From Glandiceps talaboti (lineage: Eukaryota; Hemichordata; Enteropneusta; Spengelidae): a DNA stretch of 47,500 nt. Shown here one piece after another: positions 35,388 to 46,385 of this stretch (the stretch's first letter is position 1; each line of letters begins with the position of its first letter). The DNA lies in the NCBI RefSeq assembly GCF_964340395.1, contig NC_135549.1, positions 21,237,342 to 21,284,841 of the forward strand, read 5' to 3'. The translations under genes were made by a program, and so were the position numbers. A model generated the notes under the pieces. That model was not told the origin of the DNA. It did no database searches and saw only the letters and a list, made by a program, of their open reading frames with translations.

Positions 35388-36070
35388 TTGATGAAAATCA
35401 TCCCTGTCCAGTTGTGTGCGAATACGGCATTAAACATACTGTTAGTGTTACAGTAATATTCGCAGTTGGTGCATGTTACCTGTTTTTCACCATTAAAGAC
35501 ATCTTGAAACATGACTACAAAAATGACATCCTAGATAGACGATGAAGTCAGTAGCTATGGACGGTTTACATCAAAAGGTTTTGATGAAATATTAAATGGT
35601 ATGAATATTGCACAGTGAATCCCACCAATGGATACAAGTCTATGGTTACTAGTAGAAGGAAAAAAAAAGCCTAAGGAATTACTGTGGTTAAATGTTACAG
35701 TGCAAAGTATTGTGTGGAAAGCATTGCAAGTCTTGTCGGAAAAAGTCAAAGAGTTGACTTTAAAAGCTAAGATGGCGGTTACCTTCATATAACAGTGTTC
35801 AATTTTTTATCAGAAAGCTGTTGCTCTGTACTTTCTTAAAGCTGGTAAGTATCTAGTGAAACATACATGTACCTGAATTATCATCATAAGTCACTTGCAT
35901 TGCCTAGCTAGTAGTATCAAGCATGTAGGATAATTCCACTTCTTTTACTCGTCGGTCGACACCAGATGTGAAATTCCTCCATCAGGGTAAATTCTATTAA
36001 AGACAGATACCCAAAATGTTCACTGCCAAGCCGTGATTGTATATAAATTTTAGCACATTTTCTCAATCAA

Positions 36071-36075
36071 GCAAG

Positions 36076-36107
<32 letters not shown>
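36071..36107 (+). repeat. (CAAT)n microsatellite
   Basis: About eight tetranucleotide units (aatcaatc), preceded by two gcaa variants. Confidence 0.93.
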
Positions 36108-36108
<1 letters not shown>

Positions 36109-36691
36109 GAATTTGTATAGCATTAAAATCCAATACGACGTTATGTTCTATGGTGCTGAACAGGGAACAATAGTATATCATTGTATTGATCTATTGCTGG
36201 AAAGATGCTGATCAAAAGAACTCAATAACTGCAAGGCAGCTATTGGAAATGAAGCTATGAAATATAGGCACAAAATACAGTTATTTCTGCAACATGTCGA
36301 TATAAGCTAGCACAGGACATTCATGTAATTACACTCTCAGTAGGGTGGCACCTCTTATAAAGTTGTGCTCAAGTGGCTGCACATTCGACTTGCATTGTTT
36401 ACATTATCTTGTTTACAGGGTGATTACATGTACATGCACATACCAAGGCACAGTTATCACCCACAGTGTGTAATCTACCACATACAACAACTGCAATAAG
36501 TTTAGTTTGTGTCTATATTAGTTTGTGGATAACTTGCTTTCTGTGGTTGTAATAATAAGAGTATGTGGATTTTAGATCAGATATGGAAAGGTTACTCAAA
36601 ACCTCTGCTTTTCACTTTAAAAAAACAAACATATTTGGACCTTCACTTTTATACATGTCCCAAAACTACCCATGTAGGTATGAAAACTTTC

Positions 36692-36692
36692 C

Positions 36693-36732
<40 letters not shown>

Positions 36733-36733
36733 G
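36692..36733 (+). repeat. (CAA)n microsatellite
   Basis: Fourteen CAA units. The polyglutamine and polythreonine frames crossing it are not supported as genes. Confidence 0.95.
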
Positions 36734-37584
36734 ACGAAAAACAGAACAATAACAATACAGGGCCATGCCCCACTTTCATGAATGCTTGATAATGTTCAAA
36801 GTTCGTTGATGCTTTTATATGTCATCACACTTCATATTCCATTTGAATGCTGCCCAGACACATCAATGATGTAACATCAGAATCTTTCAGACCATCACAC
36901 AACAATGACCATTAAAGATACATATGTACATTATAATTACCAGTTGAAGGCTGGCATACAAATAGTGTAATACATCACACAGCTCCATCATAACTATAAT
37001 TTTCCAGACATTTCCATTAAATATCTCAATTTTAAATAAAGGAGACTTTCTAATGATCCCAGCTATCAAATAAAATTGATTGGCTTTCATCAGTTCAGCC
37101 ATGATGATATTGTATTTCAATTAAATTCTATATCAGGGCTTTGCTGTGCATGCTAAAACACACTGTACATTGAGGATGAAAGCTATTATAGAATTTGATA
37201 AATGCATTGGTTATTGGCAAAGTAATATTATCATCAATCTTACATGACAAAAATGTCTATGAATACAAAAGAGAGTTGCACTGCATAGCAAACGATCCAT
37301 CAATGATGACCAGAGATCAGATTTTTGGGTCTTAGCAGTCAATAATAAATGAGCTATCTACGTTCGTATCCTCTCTGATGACAAAGTGAATATTAAAAAA
37401 ATTATAGTTTGGTAAGATGAATAAGAAAACCGGGTTATTTGATAGTTTCCAGACATTTTGAAGTTTTCTCGTCATAGAAAAGAAAAGAGATTTTATAGCT
37501 AAATTGTCTCATCAAAACTCAATAGGATTCTAAAGCTCAGGCTCGCTCTAATCCATTTCACCCAGCATCATCAGCTTCAAACAC

Positions 37585-38047
37585 CGCTCCAGGAAATACA
37601 TGTAGAGGTATATCAAATAAACTTTCACATTTTGAAAAAGTCATTTCGTGATTTCACATGGTAAAGTTTGCGCGACTGCCAGGAAATACCCAATTGAAAC
37701 TATTTTTCACTTCCATTGTGCATGTTCTAGCAATGGCCCATTGTAGTCTCATGGGACTTTGCAGACATGCATATGTATTAGATGAACAATACACATTCAT
37801 GACTATTTATCCGAAGGTAATAAGTAGTTTGAAATCATAAATATTTATTGTTCATCGATATACATAAAATTATGCATGTGCAGTAAGTCCCATAAACAAA
37901 AGTGGACCATTGCTAGATCAGTGAAGGTGAAATAGTGGTTCAGTTGTGTGAAATTTATGTAGCTGTAATGTGAAACTATGAAATGACTCTCTACTGAGAA
38001 CCCTAAGCTTATGAAAATATCTTTATTTCCTGGACTTGCACTCCACT
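37585..38047. mobile_element. foldback element F4 (~460 bp)
   Basis: The inner arms match closely: left gcaatggcccattgtagtct and agatgaacaata against, on the right, tattgttcatcgatatac and ggaccattgctagatc, read as complements. The outer arms continue with agtcatttc and tttcacat blocks and end in ccaggaaata on both sides. The centre lies near 37840. Each arm is about 210 bases. It is non-coding and a good match to a foldback MITE. Confidence 0.75.
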
Positions 38048-38118
38048 TTAAGTCATTCAGCTCATTTACATACTCTTCATATCGCTCCATTACGGCTGAT
38101 GTAAAGTCTACTATCTGT

Positions 38119-38290
38119 TGTTATTAGCCCCAACTGGCAAAGCCCGGAGGGGGCTACTGTGTTGGGTCCCATGTGTCTGTGCATCCATGTGTCCACCTGT
38201 ATCTCAAACATGTACAGGCTAATTTCAAACAAACCTTCACCAAATGTCCGGTTGAAATGCTGGGCGATATGTCTATGACAGACTTGTTAC
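38119..38290 (+). repeat. probable dispersed repeat fragment
   Basis: A GC-richer block starts ttagccccaactggcaaagc and passes through ggagggggctactgtgttgg and a run of gtgtctgtgcatcc-like phrases. It stands out from its surroundings in composition. It resembles repeats I associate with marine invertebrate genomes, but no second copy is present here to prove it. Confidence 0.4.
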
Positions 38291-39903
38291 ATGTGGTGTA
38301 CTCAAATGTATTGTATATGTTTAAGTAATTGATAATGCATATTGCTCTCGAGTGCCGGCCTAATTAAGTGATGCCGGTCAGATGTTGCTACATGCCTTGC
38401 ATATTAAAGTGCAGTCTAGATATCAAAGTTGAAGTGCACAGTACTTATAATTTATTACCATGGAAAGCAAGCTATGATAAACACAAACTAAACCCATCGT
38501 TGTTGCGTGTAGTAGATTGCATGAGTGGGTGATAGCAGTGCCTTGGTGAAACTCTAATGAAGACAATGTAAACACCAAATGTGCCACAACATGAAAAAAT
38601 CGCTATCAGAGATGCCGCCCTACTGTGAGTGTACTGTACTTCCTTATAAATGTCCATTTATAGCTTATATCAACATTATTATAAAAGAAAACTATATGTA
38701 GATTTAGTTTGTGTCTATGTTAGGAAGCTGATAGTTAACTTGCCATCGTCGTATGTCAAGCTATTTCCTTGGATAGAATGATAACTTTTATAACTACTTG
38801 TAATATTGATATAAATGTCTCAATTAAACGTTGCAATGTCAAGTTTAATATTGTGATAATTATCGACATTATATCAGGACATAATAAAGTTTAAGAGTAT
38901 GGCACAGTGGTTTTGTTTTTGTTTTTGTTTTTTGTTTTTTGTGTTTGGTTGTTTTTGTTTTTTTTGTTTTTTTTAGGGGGGGGGAAGGAGGGGGCAGGGG
39001 GTTGCCAAGGTTTTTTGAAATCTGGTATCAGAGATTGAGAAAGACTCAAAATTCTCTAAACCAGTATTTTTATAGTTTGCACAACTCTGATAATGTGGTT
39101 GGGTTGTGGGAATTCAATAAAAATGGCTGTGTTCATTGGTTTTGTCAAGGACCCAAGCTGTAACAAAGCGGGATGTGAATTCAATGAGTCTCAATGTTTC
39201 ATGTACATTAAACTAATATCATAAATGAGCATTGGTAGATTGACTGGGGGAAAACCGAGGTAGATTTTATCTACTTGCCATCCCTAAGTGCAATGTTGAT
39301 ATATTGATAAAAGTAATAATGCATTGATAACAGCTAGTAGAAGTAGACTAATAGCCAATAAATAAAGCTACACTTACACTTTTGTAAATATTATGTGTTG
39401 ATGTAGTCATGTTGTGAATAATGCCCGGTGGGTAATCTATTCATTCAGGATTGTGAACATATTTGAACACTACTCAGCTGTCTACAGGAAGGATTACAAT
39501 TGTCAACAAAGAAATGATATGAAACTAATATTATAATATTGATCATGCCGCAGTATATGAAAAGATACATCTGTTGTCAACACCTCTTAAAGCGCCGCAT
39601 ACCGTTGTGTCATGATTTTAGACGCCGAAGGTTCATGGTCAGATCATGTGTTGTTGGACAATGTGATACATATTAACCTAGATTTGGGCAGGGAATTAAT
39701 CAATCTTTGTTTGATATTGACTAATGGCCTCAGTGTAAACTCATCAACAGCTGTTATCTTTCTAACAATTCAATCTGATGAAATTGGCTATGATGTTAAA
39801 AAACTGAACATTCTCCAGTGCTAGAACAGGTTGTTGATCATTTTTATCTGTAGATTGTACAAAAATAGAGGTGAACATTTTGTTTGTAGTTATAAACAAC
39901 AAC
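38291..39903. other. intron sequence with a T/G-rich block
   Basis: Contains T-rich sequence with G interruptions followed by G-rich sequence at 38909-39003 (tttttgttttttttaggggg). No supported exon was found. Confidence 0.4.
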
Positions 39904-40720
39904 ACTAGTGCTCAGAAATGATATTTATAGGCAATAATTCATGATGAATGAATGCTGCAACATCCAAAGTATTAGCAGTAATAAAGAAAAATCAAAACAA
40001 ATTTCACTTTGTGTATTTTCTTTAATTAATAATTCCAACTTGAAATGTGGGGCAAACTTCTTGATCAGTAGTTGCATTTATTTTAATTTGCATTTCCATT
40101 ATATCAAACTTTTGTATTTTTAAAGTGTTTTATATATGACATACCAGTCAACATGGGCATGTTGCATTTGTAACTTGCATATTAATTATGTTGATTTGCA
40201 TAAATGGTGTAATTGTAATGCCCACACAACACACAGTTATTGGATAATAGAAAGCAATCATGAACTTGGAAGTTAAAGTTTTGTAGTAAAGAATGTACAC
40301 AACCGATAGGTAACTAGTGCTTAGAACTGATATTTATAGGCAATAATTGATGATGGATGAATGCTGCAACATCCAGAGTATTAGTAGTAATAAAGAAAAA
40401 TCAAAACAAATTTCACTTTGTGTATTTTCTTTGATAATTCCAACTTGAAATGTAGGGCAAACTTCTTGATTAGTAGTTGCATTTATTTTAATTTGCATTT
40501 CCATTATATCAAACTTTTGTATTTTTAAAGTGTTTTATATATGACATACCAGTCAACATGGGCATGTTGCATTTGTAACTTGCATATTAATGATGTTGAT
40601 TTGCATAAATGGTGTAATTGTAATGCCCACACAACACACAGTTATTGGGTAATAGAAAGCAATCATGAACTTGGAAATTAAAGTTTTGTAGTAAAGAATG
40701 TACACAACCGATAGGTAACT
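39904..40720 (+). repeat. 409-bp tandem duplication
   Basis: Copy 1 is 39904-40312 and copy 2 is 40313-40720, both starting actagtgct and ending cgataggtaact. By eye they differ at only a dozen or so sites plus a small deletion near 40430 (ttaattaataatt against ttgataatt). Such high identity points to a recent duplication event. Neither copy has a useful reading frame. Confidence 0.95.
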
Positions 40721-40854
40721 TTCAAACCTGACATTTTGAATCTCTTGTACAGTGCATTATGGAAAATTTGCTACCATTCCATTGATAAACATTAGTCAAT
40801 CATATTAAATGTGTTGTTTGTAACCACAAATATCTAGTCCTGGTCATCAAGACT

Positions 40855-41080
40855 CTTGCAGAAGGGATATCCTTCTAATCACCTCAGATTATTTCAACTA
40901 CAAATAATCTGCATGGTAGTCTTTGTTACGCAGACCTTTGCCAGAGAGCTAACCTTCCAATCACCCATATTAGATATTACCACAACTACAAATAATGTAG
41001 TCTTTGTTACGCAGACCTTTGCCAGAGAGCTATCCTTCCAATCACCCCAGATTATGTTGTGTGGTAACTACAAATAATCC
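40855..41080 (+). repeat. diverged tandem repeat, ~75-110-bp unit
   Basis: The phrase tagtctttgttacgcagacc followed by tttgccagagagcta and ccttccaatcacc occurs near 40917 and 41000. A weaker version (cttgcagaagggatatcctt) is near 40855. actacaaataat ends each unit. The open frames here come from the repeat. Confidence 0.75.
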
Positions 41081-41523
41081 CACAGTCTTTGCATCTGAGC
41101 ATGCTCAGTGTCGATTGCAAAATGCTGCTGGTGTTTTCTTTGTTCATTTTGAATTCCCCTTACACAGTAAAAGTATAAAGTTGACTGAAGTCCTCAAAGT
41201 TTGCACAAAGAAAGTTCTTGAATGTCTAAGGTACATATTACTATACCCCATCTGTTGCTACATTTTATCCACCGTACGAATCAATATTTTTATGTATGTT
41301 TTCTATTTATGCAGATATGAAATAGACAACGTCGGTTGCCATTTTTGGTATCAATGTCATCCAGCCAGATTAAAGCAAGGTTTATGAACCAAATTCCTCT
41401 TGTAGTAACATATTTATTTGGCAGATATACTGTATCATTTTTACATTTTTTTTATTATCTTCAGTTGTTTGTACTACATACTTGCTATTTTGTAAGTGTT
41501 CAGTCTGTTTTTCCCTTTGTCAG

Positions 41524-41748
41524 GTTGTGAAGAAGGAGATTTTGCACCAGATGAATCTGACAGCTCATTTGATGTCATCTGTACCACTACATCTACACTG
41601 CGTCGCCATTACTTTACCAAAATGGCAGAACGGTAAAGACTTGATCATCACAGCACCGCTACCCAAGTATTTTTGGAAGTCTTTAAAACTGTTGGATCTG
41701 GATAGACCCGATGTCACTCCTGAATTATTTGTCAGTGACGTCAGATGA
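41524..41748 (+). CDS. exon F, probable terminal exon of the same gene
   Basis: It follows a strong acceptor (ctgtttttccctttgtcag) and continues exon E in phase 0. It encodes 74 residues, beginning VVKKEILHQMNLTAHLMS, through VPLHLHCVAITLPKWQ and APLPKYFWKSLKLLDLDR, to VSDVR and TGA. The alternation of hydrophobic residues and the aromatic-rich end suggest the last strands and helix of a folded domain. A polyadenylation signal lies 64 bases past the stop. A good donor (cg|gtaaag) inside the exon at 41632/41633 could instead splice in phase 1 to a candidate exon at 43086. The gene family is not recognised. Confidence 0.8.
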   Translation, partial: VVKKEILHQMNLTAHLMSSVPLHLHCVAITLPKWQNGKDLIITAPLPKYFWKSLKLLDLDRPDVTPELFVSDVR

Positions 41749-41811
41749 AAGGAAGGCACTTTGGTGAGAGTAATGATAATTCACCCCAGTGAATAGACAA
41801 AAAATAGGAAA

Positions 41812-41817
41812 AATAAA
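41812..41817 (+). promoter_or_regulatory. candidate polyadenylation signal
   Basis: AATAAA lies 64 bases downstream of the exon F stop, followed some 50 bases later by GT-rich sequence (gtgaatcagtgatgtgtaat). This supports 3' end formation here. Further AATAAA motifs near 42870 and 42960 could serve a longer 3' end. Confidence 0.4.
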
Positions 41818-43085
41818 CACTACAAACACATACCTTATCTTGAAATAACCTGAAATATTTACATTGTGAATCAGTGATGTGTAATGATATAACAAACAAA
41901 CCACATTATTCATGGCGTTATGTTTTAAGTAAATAATTCAGGAAAGAAGGAGATATATCTATTGCTGTTATTAACTACCATAGCATAAATATTAAAGTGG
42001 ATAATATTGCTTCATGGTATGAGATTGTTCTTAATATATTGCCCTTTGATATCCATTATTGTGAAGTACCGTAGACCTCATAGCCGTAAATACAGCATTT
42101 TTTTTTGGTTCTGGTTAATCAGCTAATCTTATTGCTATAAAATGTTATATATTATTATTACATATGTACCAGTGATTACTTGCACTGGTGCATACTGTTG
42201 GTATTTGCACTGCAGTGCTGTACTGAGCAAAAATATTATTGCATACCTGTATGCAAGAGATGTGCAAATGAGTGCACAGTCATTTCGTTGTATACGTACA
42301 TAAAATAGTTTGATCACAGAGTATGTTTTTATGGAAATTTGCTGTTTTGGATAAACATATGTAAAACTAATTGAATGCCAAGATTCGTTTGTGCCAGTGT
42401 GGGTACTGGGGGGGGGGGGTATTTGCTATGCTGCACTTTCACTCAGTATGCTCGTGAAAGTATAGCAGCAGAGAACACTAAGCGCATTCAAGCAAATATC
42501 CCGAGTACCGTATGCCACACTTGCACTCATGCAACATGGAGTTCAGTCATATTCATACTGACCTGCAGAGATGCCAATTCTGTTTTGTAAGGCAAAATTC
42601 ATTTTGAATATTTTTGCTATCTCTACAGGAATAGATTCACAGTTATATTTGATACAAGTAATCACAAATTAGTCCTGTCCAGTTGATGCACCAACTGAAA
42701 ATTGAACTGCAAAGCATATGACACAAGGCATATGATGCTGTGCCACTACTGTCACATTGGATATAAACAATTTCTTTTGTCCAGATAACATGTTTGTTAT
42801 ATATTTTACACTTTCCTGTGACTGAAAGAAGTAGAATAGATAGATAGTAAAGTTTAATGTTAACTATACAAAATAAAATTATAGGATAGGAAAAGCTGAC
42901 ATTACAGGTCTAACGCCTTCATGTACTTTTTTTTCATGCTCCTAATGAATATGAAATTAAATAAAGTAAAATATGTTTTCTAAATGAGTATCTTACTGAG
43001 TCTGTTTTATTTACTACTGTATGTTGTAATCAAGAAACAATCTGTGATACTATATGGTGAAGAAATAATACTCTTTACTGTTTAG
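41818..43085. other. 3' flank or intron, nothing recognised
   Basis: Holds a 12-base G run at 42408-42419 and several AATAAA motifs at 42860-42970. It is a 3' flank if the gene ends in exon F, or an intron if exon F splices to 43086. Confidence 0.35.
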
Positions 43086-43192
43086 ATATAGATGTTGCTG
43101 ACCAATGTTTGATGGCAAAGGACCCCATCACTGGGAGAGCCTCATTACTGAGGTTTATCATATACCCTTGTAAAATGCTGAAATGCATTTGA
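43086..43192 (+). CDS. candidate alternative last exon G
   Basis: After tttactgtttag the frame needs one base from upstream. Joined to the internal donor of exon F it gives GAT (Asp), then IDVADQCLMAKDPITGRA and SLLRFIIYPCKMLKCI, ending at TGA 43190-43192. A weaker donor (ag|gtttat) at 43152/43153 would allow continuation in phase 2. The peptide is protein-like and the phase matches, but the acceptor is ordinary and the exon short. Exon F long and exon G cannot be in the same transcript as drawn. Confidence 0.35.
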
Positions 43193-43829
43193 AATTAATT
43201 GTTGATATTGGAAAAGTAATCACCATTTGGTTAAAATTGCAACAAAAATTTAGAACATCACCAGGTAGTCTGATTTGTACAATGAAACCTTTTAGAGTTT
43301 AGCATCTGTACCATACATTAACACTTACTGTGATTCACACACCTACACAGAACACAAACCGGAGGCATTAAAAATCAAGGCATTATATGTAATTACTGGT
43401 CTTGTATAAAGTTTGGCATTTGATAGGTTGTATAATAATGTCTATTAACTGGGAATGTATGGAACTGTGATGTTGAGCATGGCTATTTTCAATAAATTGC
43501 CATACTTTGATGAAGTCTCCTCTCACTACACCTGTGGTTACAAAGTCCCAAAGATAGAACTCTTGTTGGGGTTTCTGTATGCGAGGGTAAGACAGAAAAA
43601 ATAGTTCACTGGTAAAGCCCACAATTTCTCTGTAGCAATACATGGTAAGATGAAGTACATGTATACTATGGTTATATCAAATTCCATGCTTTTTGTATAC
43701 AGAAGGGGGGGGGGGGGCATGATATGTTACACAAACTAATATAACTGGTTAAGACAGCAACAGACTGGGATGTGATGCACTGTTTTTTTCACAAACAGTG
43801 AAATATTTATTATCAGTGATAGTAGCGGT
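43193..43829. other. non-coding, nothing firmly supported
   Basis: Contains a 13-base G run at 43705-43717. On the minus strand a 43-bp stretch with cgcatacag before it and gtgtag after it (about 43538-43580) stays open (KPQQEFYLWDFVTT). It is too short and isolated to call an exon. Confidence 0.3.
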
Positions 43830-43883
43830 TTCAGCACAGTGTGGGAAAGTGCTATATAAAAACCAACATTGTTAGAAGTAGTA
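43830..43883 (+). mobile_element. SINE 3' tail fragment
   Basis: The phrase aaagtgctatataaaaaccaacatt matches the tail of the fragment at 11008-11155, followed by short attgtt/agaag sequence. Its 5' body is not recognisable. Confidence 0.5.
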
Positions 43884-43954
43884 AAGATGAGGGCTGCAAT
43901 ACCTTACATTTCTTACCATACCAGGCCAAGCTTATTACATGTAGTTAGATAATG

Positions 43955-44215
43955 GTCTTACATAAATTCATTGGTCGGATAGCTATCAACAGTACCTGAG
44001 ATGCTTATATTCGTTCATATATTACACAAACTCGTTATCCAGATAACTATCAACTGGGGCTATGCTATGTTGCCATTCACATTACACAAACTCATTGGTT
44101 TGAATTGTAAAGTCATTATAAAAGATAAACTCAATGGCCAGACACCGCTAAACAGAGACTGTGTTGTATTTTCTGCCTTCCATTTACTTCAAACTCATCG
44201 GCTTGAGTTGTAGAA
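43955..44215 (+). repeat. weak tandem repetition
   Basis: Variants of acacaaactcattggtttg occur near 43961, 44026, 44085 and 44189, with gataactatcaac after two of them. Spacing is uneven (about 60-105 bases), so this is an old, degraded array. Confidence 0.45.
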
Positions 44216-44765
44216 AGACAAACGCAATGGCGTAATATTTTCAGACTATTAAAGTATTATGTCAGTCATCTTTCAACACAGATAGATCTGAGTAAGCTAG
44301 CTAAGAGCACTGTTAATAAGTGATAATACATGTATTAGTTGATGTTGTCATAGTAACAAGAACTTAAATGAATAGATTTGCTTAGCAACCATTAATCTTT
44401 CCAAATAGTTGGTAACACATGCGGCTATGTACAATGCAAGTTTGGTTTAATATGTGGAAACCCCTCAACAATAAAGCAGGCTTTCACTCGGGAATGTCTA
44501 AATACTTAAGTATTTTACACGCACATGTAAATGGAGTCCCAATCTGTGACTCAAGATCTGCTGGGGTTGTCTCTTAGTGTCATGTATCCCTCCTGGATTA
44601 TAAAGAAGACTGTCTGAAACAGAATTCAAAACATTAAAACACAGTAGCAGTTACTTTGTGCTGTTTTGTTTCGTAAAGTTTTGCCGTGCCATGAAACGGA
44701 CCAATCATGCTATTTTATTAGTTGAATTACTTCTCTACACGTCTTGCTTGGTAGTGTACTACACA
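44216..44765. other. non-coding, nothing recognised
   Basis: No supported exon, RNA gene or repeat. Confidence 0.4.
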
Positions 44766-44777
44766 TATTAGTCTCGG

Positions 44778-45143
44778 TTAGGCCTTAAAAAAATGTTTGG
44801 TTCCGTTACCCGACCCCACCTAGTTTTTCACTTCCGACCCTAAACTTTTCTTTTACGTATTCGAGAAAAAAATAATAAATTCGCAAAAAATTGTGAAATC
44901 TCACGAGAAATAGTCGATGCGGAAACTGACATCAGCTTAAAAAGACAATATAAAATTGTTCTTCCAATCTGTAATGGCTGTACATCTGATGGGAAGAAAA
45001 ACATAGCACAGATACCATTTGAAAAACAAATGGAAAACCTGAACTAGACACTCACACATGAACAAAATATAATATCTACCTACCCCACCTATTCTAAAAT
45101 TGAGCGTAATCGGAACCACACAATTTTTTGTATTGGGCCTTAT
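44778..45143 (-). mobile_element. MITE family M1, copy 2 (inverted, with ~100-bp insertion)
   Basis: Read on the minus strand it follows the same order as 33521-33795: ggcccaatacaaaaaattgt, gtggttccgattac, aggtggggtaggtagata, gatgtcagtttccgcatc, cggaaccaaaca, ggcctaa. Relative to copy 1 it carries about 100 extra bases in the 44975-45070 region. Just outside, ctcggttagg (about 44774) and ttaaccgag (about 45215) form a further inverted pair, so it may sit inside a larger element that includes a 14-base G run (45184-45197). Confidence 0.7.
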
Positions 45144-45591
45144 CCAGACTCTCGTCGTTGGGGACTACACTCGACTATTAGCCGGGGGGGGGGGGGGAGA
45201 GAGAGTCTGGGTTTAACCGAGATTATACACTGGTCAGAAGTCCATGACAGCAAAGAGTCCTGAAAGAAGAACGAATAGTGTACCTATTATTTCACAAAAT
45301 TATACATACCGGTCTCCACTGTGCTTAAGGTATACTGTTAATTGTGTGAAAGCATACCATGTTATTCTCTCTTTCAATCAGCACGTCATGAAATGAATTA
45401 AAACTAGAATTGTATATCTGTTTACACGTCCATATGTCGGCCACCTGTCGACAGTTTGTATACTAAATTACCATTACACATTCGTCTACTCTAAATCGAT
45501 GTATTTTGTCCCTTTATTTTTGTCATTCAGAAAGACACCAAATATTATTAAAGCTTGACAACTTTAAACAGGATATGTACTTGTAAGAACA

Positions 45592-45930
45592 TTAATTGCC
45601 TTCTTACCTGTCTTGATGGTACTGTGTACGCTTGTTAGAAGCGCGTGTGTAAATAGTGTTTAGTCCAGAAAATCTAATTACCTTATTACTAATCGTGATG
45701 GTTCTGGGTACACTGGCTTGATTTCCGTTTTTAAATAGAGAATATTTAAGTCAGAATATCAATTACCTTGAATTTCTTGTCTTGCTGACACGACGTACAC
45801 TGACTTGATGCCCATGTGTAAACAGTGACTAATTAGTTCAGAACACCTAATTACCTCACTAATCTCGATGTTACTGTGTACACTAGCTTGATGTCCGTGT
45901 GTCAATAGTGAATATTGAGTTCAGCGCATA
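45592..45930 (+). repeat. tandem array, four ~85-bp copies
   Basis: Copies start at about 45592, 45675, 45760 and 45848. Each has taattacc, a tgatggtactgtgtacac-like block, a gcttgatgtccgtgtgt-like block, aatag and a ttcagaa-like end. The copies are diverged by 15-25 percent by eye. Confidence 0.8.
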
Positions 45931-46168
45931 TTAATTTGTCAACAAATAATGAATTGGTTGTCTTCTGAAAGGGTTTGATCACAAGGCGATGATACATACG
46001 AGTATTGTAGCGATGCAAAATATGAAAGTTCGCTCCAGATTCAGTTGCCGAGGGCTAGAAATCGTATACAGTCATGTACACCATGTACAAACCAAGTTAT
46101 TGGCGTATAACAGGAAATGTGAATTATATATATCCTGTTTGTTTGCAACAACCCGTGTCTATGTCTGG

Positions 46169-46385
46169 TTCTAGGGTGTTCGAAATACGGGTCAATACAT
46201 TCCAAATTGCCATTGTTATTCCTAAATTTTCAAAAAGTATACTTGCGGAGGTATAATTATATTTTTTCCCAATATAAGCCGGAAAATATTCGTGACCATC
46301 TAGCGACGCGTAGTGACAATGTCCCTTAGGTCACTGGTGTTTTGTGTGGCTGAATGAGGAAAAAATTGGGAAATGATATCTATTT
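46169..46385 (+). repeat. dispersed repeat family R1, copy 2
   Basis: Matches 13457-13690 (see that entry): gtgttcgaaatacgggtcaa, gcggaggtataattat, gacaatgtcccttaggt and tgaatgaggaaaaaattggg in the same order. It is richer in CpG than copy 1 (tagcgacgcgtagtg), which suggests less CpG decay and perhaps a younger copy. Confidence 0.6.

Larger units (their letters stand above)
35388..37584. other. intron sequence with two microsatellites
   Basis: Contains (CAAT)n at 36071-36107 and (CAA)n at 36692-36733. No supported exon was found. A 77-codon minus frame at 35555-35788 has no splice support. Confidence 0.4.

Noticed and set aside
41313-41383. Exon-like stretch (YEIDNVGCHFWYQCHPAR) with acceptor tatgcag and donor gtttat
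   Set aside because: It would enter in phase 2 and leave in phase 1, incompatible with exon E (phase 0) and with the exon F frame that gives the long open sequence. The donor is weak.
41524-41636. Second open frame of exon F (CEEGDFAPDESDSS, stop at 41634-41636)
   Set aside because: It needs phase 1 from upstream, while exon E ends in phase 0. It would require skipping exon E. The phase 0 frame is longer and continuous.
43383-43643. 86-codon minus-strand frame with PQQEFYLWDFVTTG
   Set aside because: Only a 43-bp piece has splice-like ends, and no neighbouring minus-strand exon was found.
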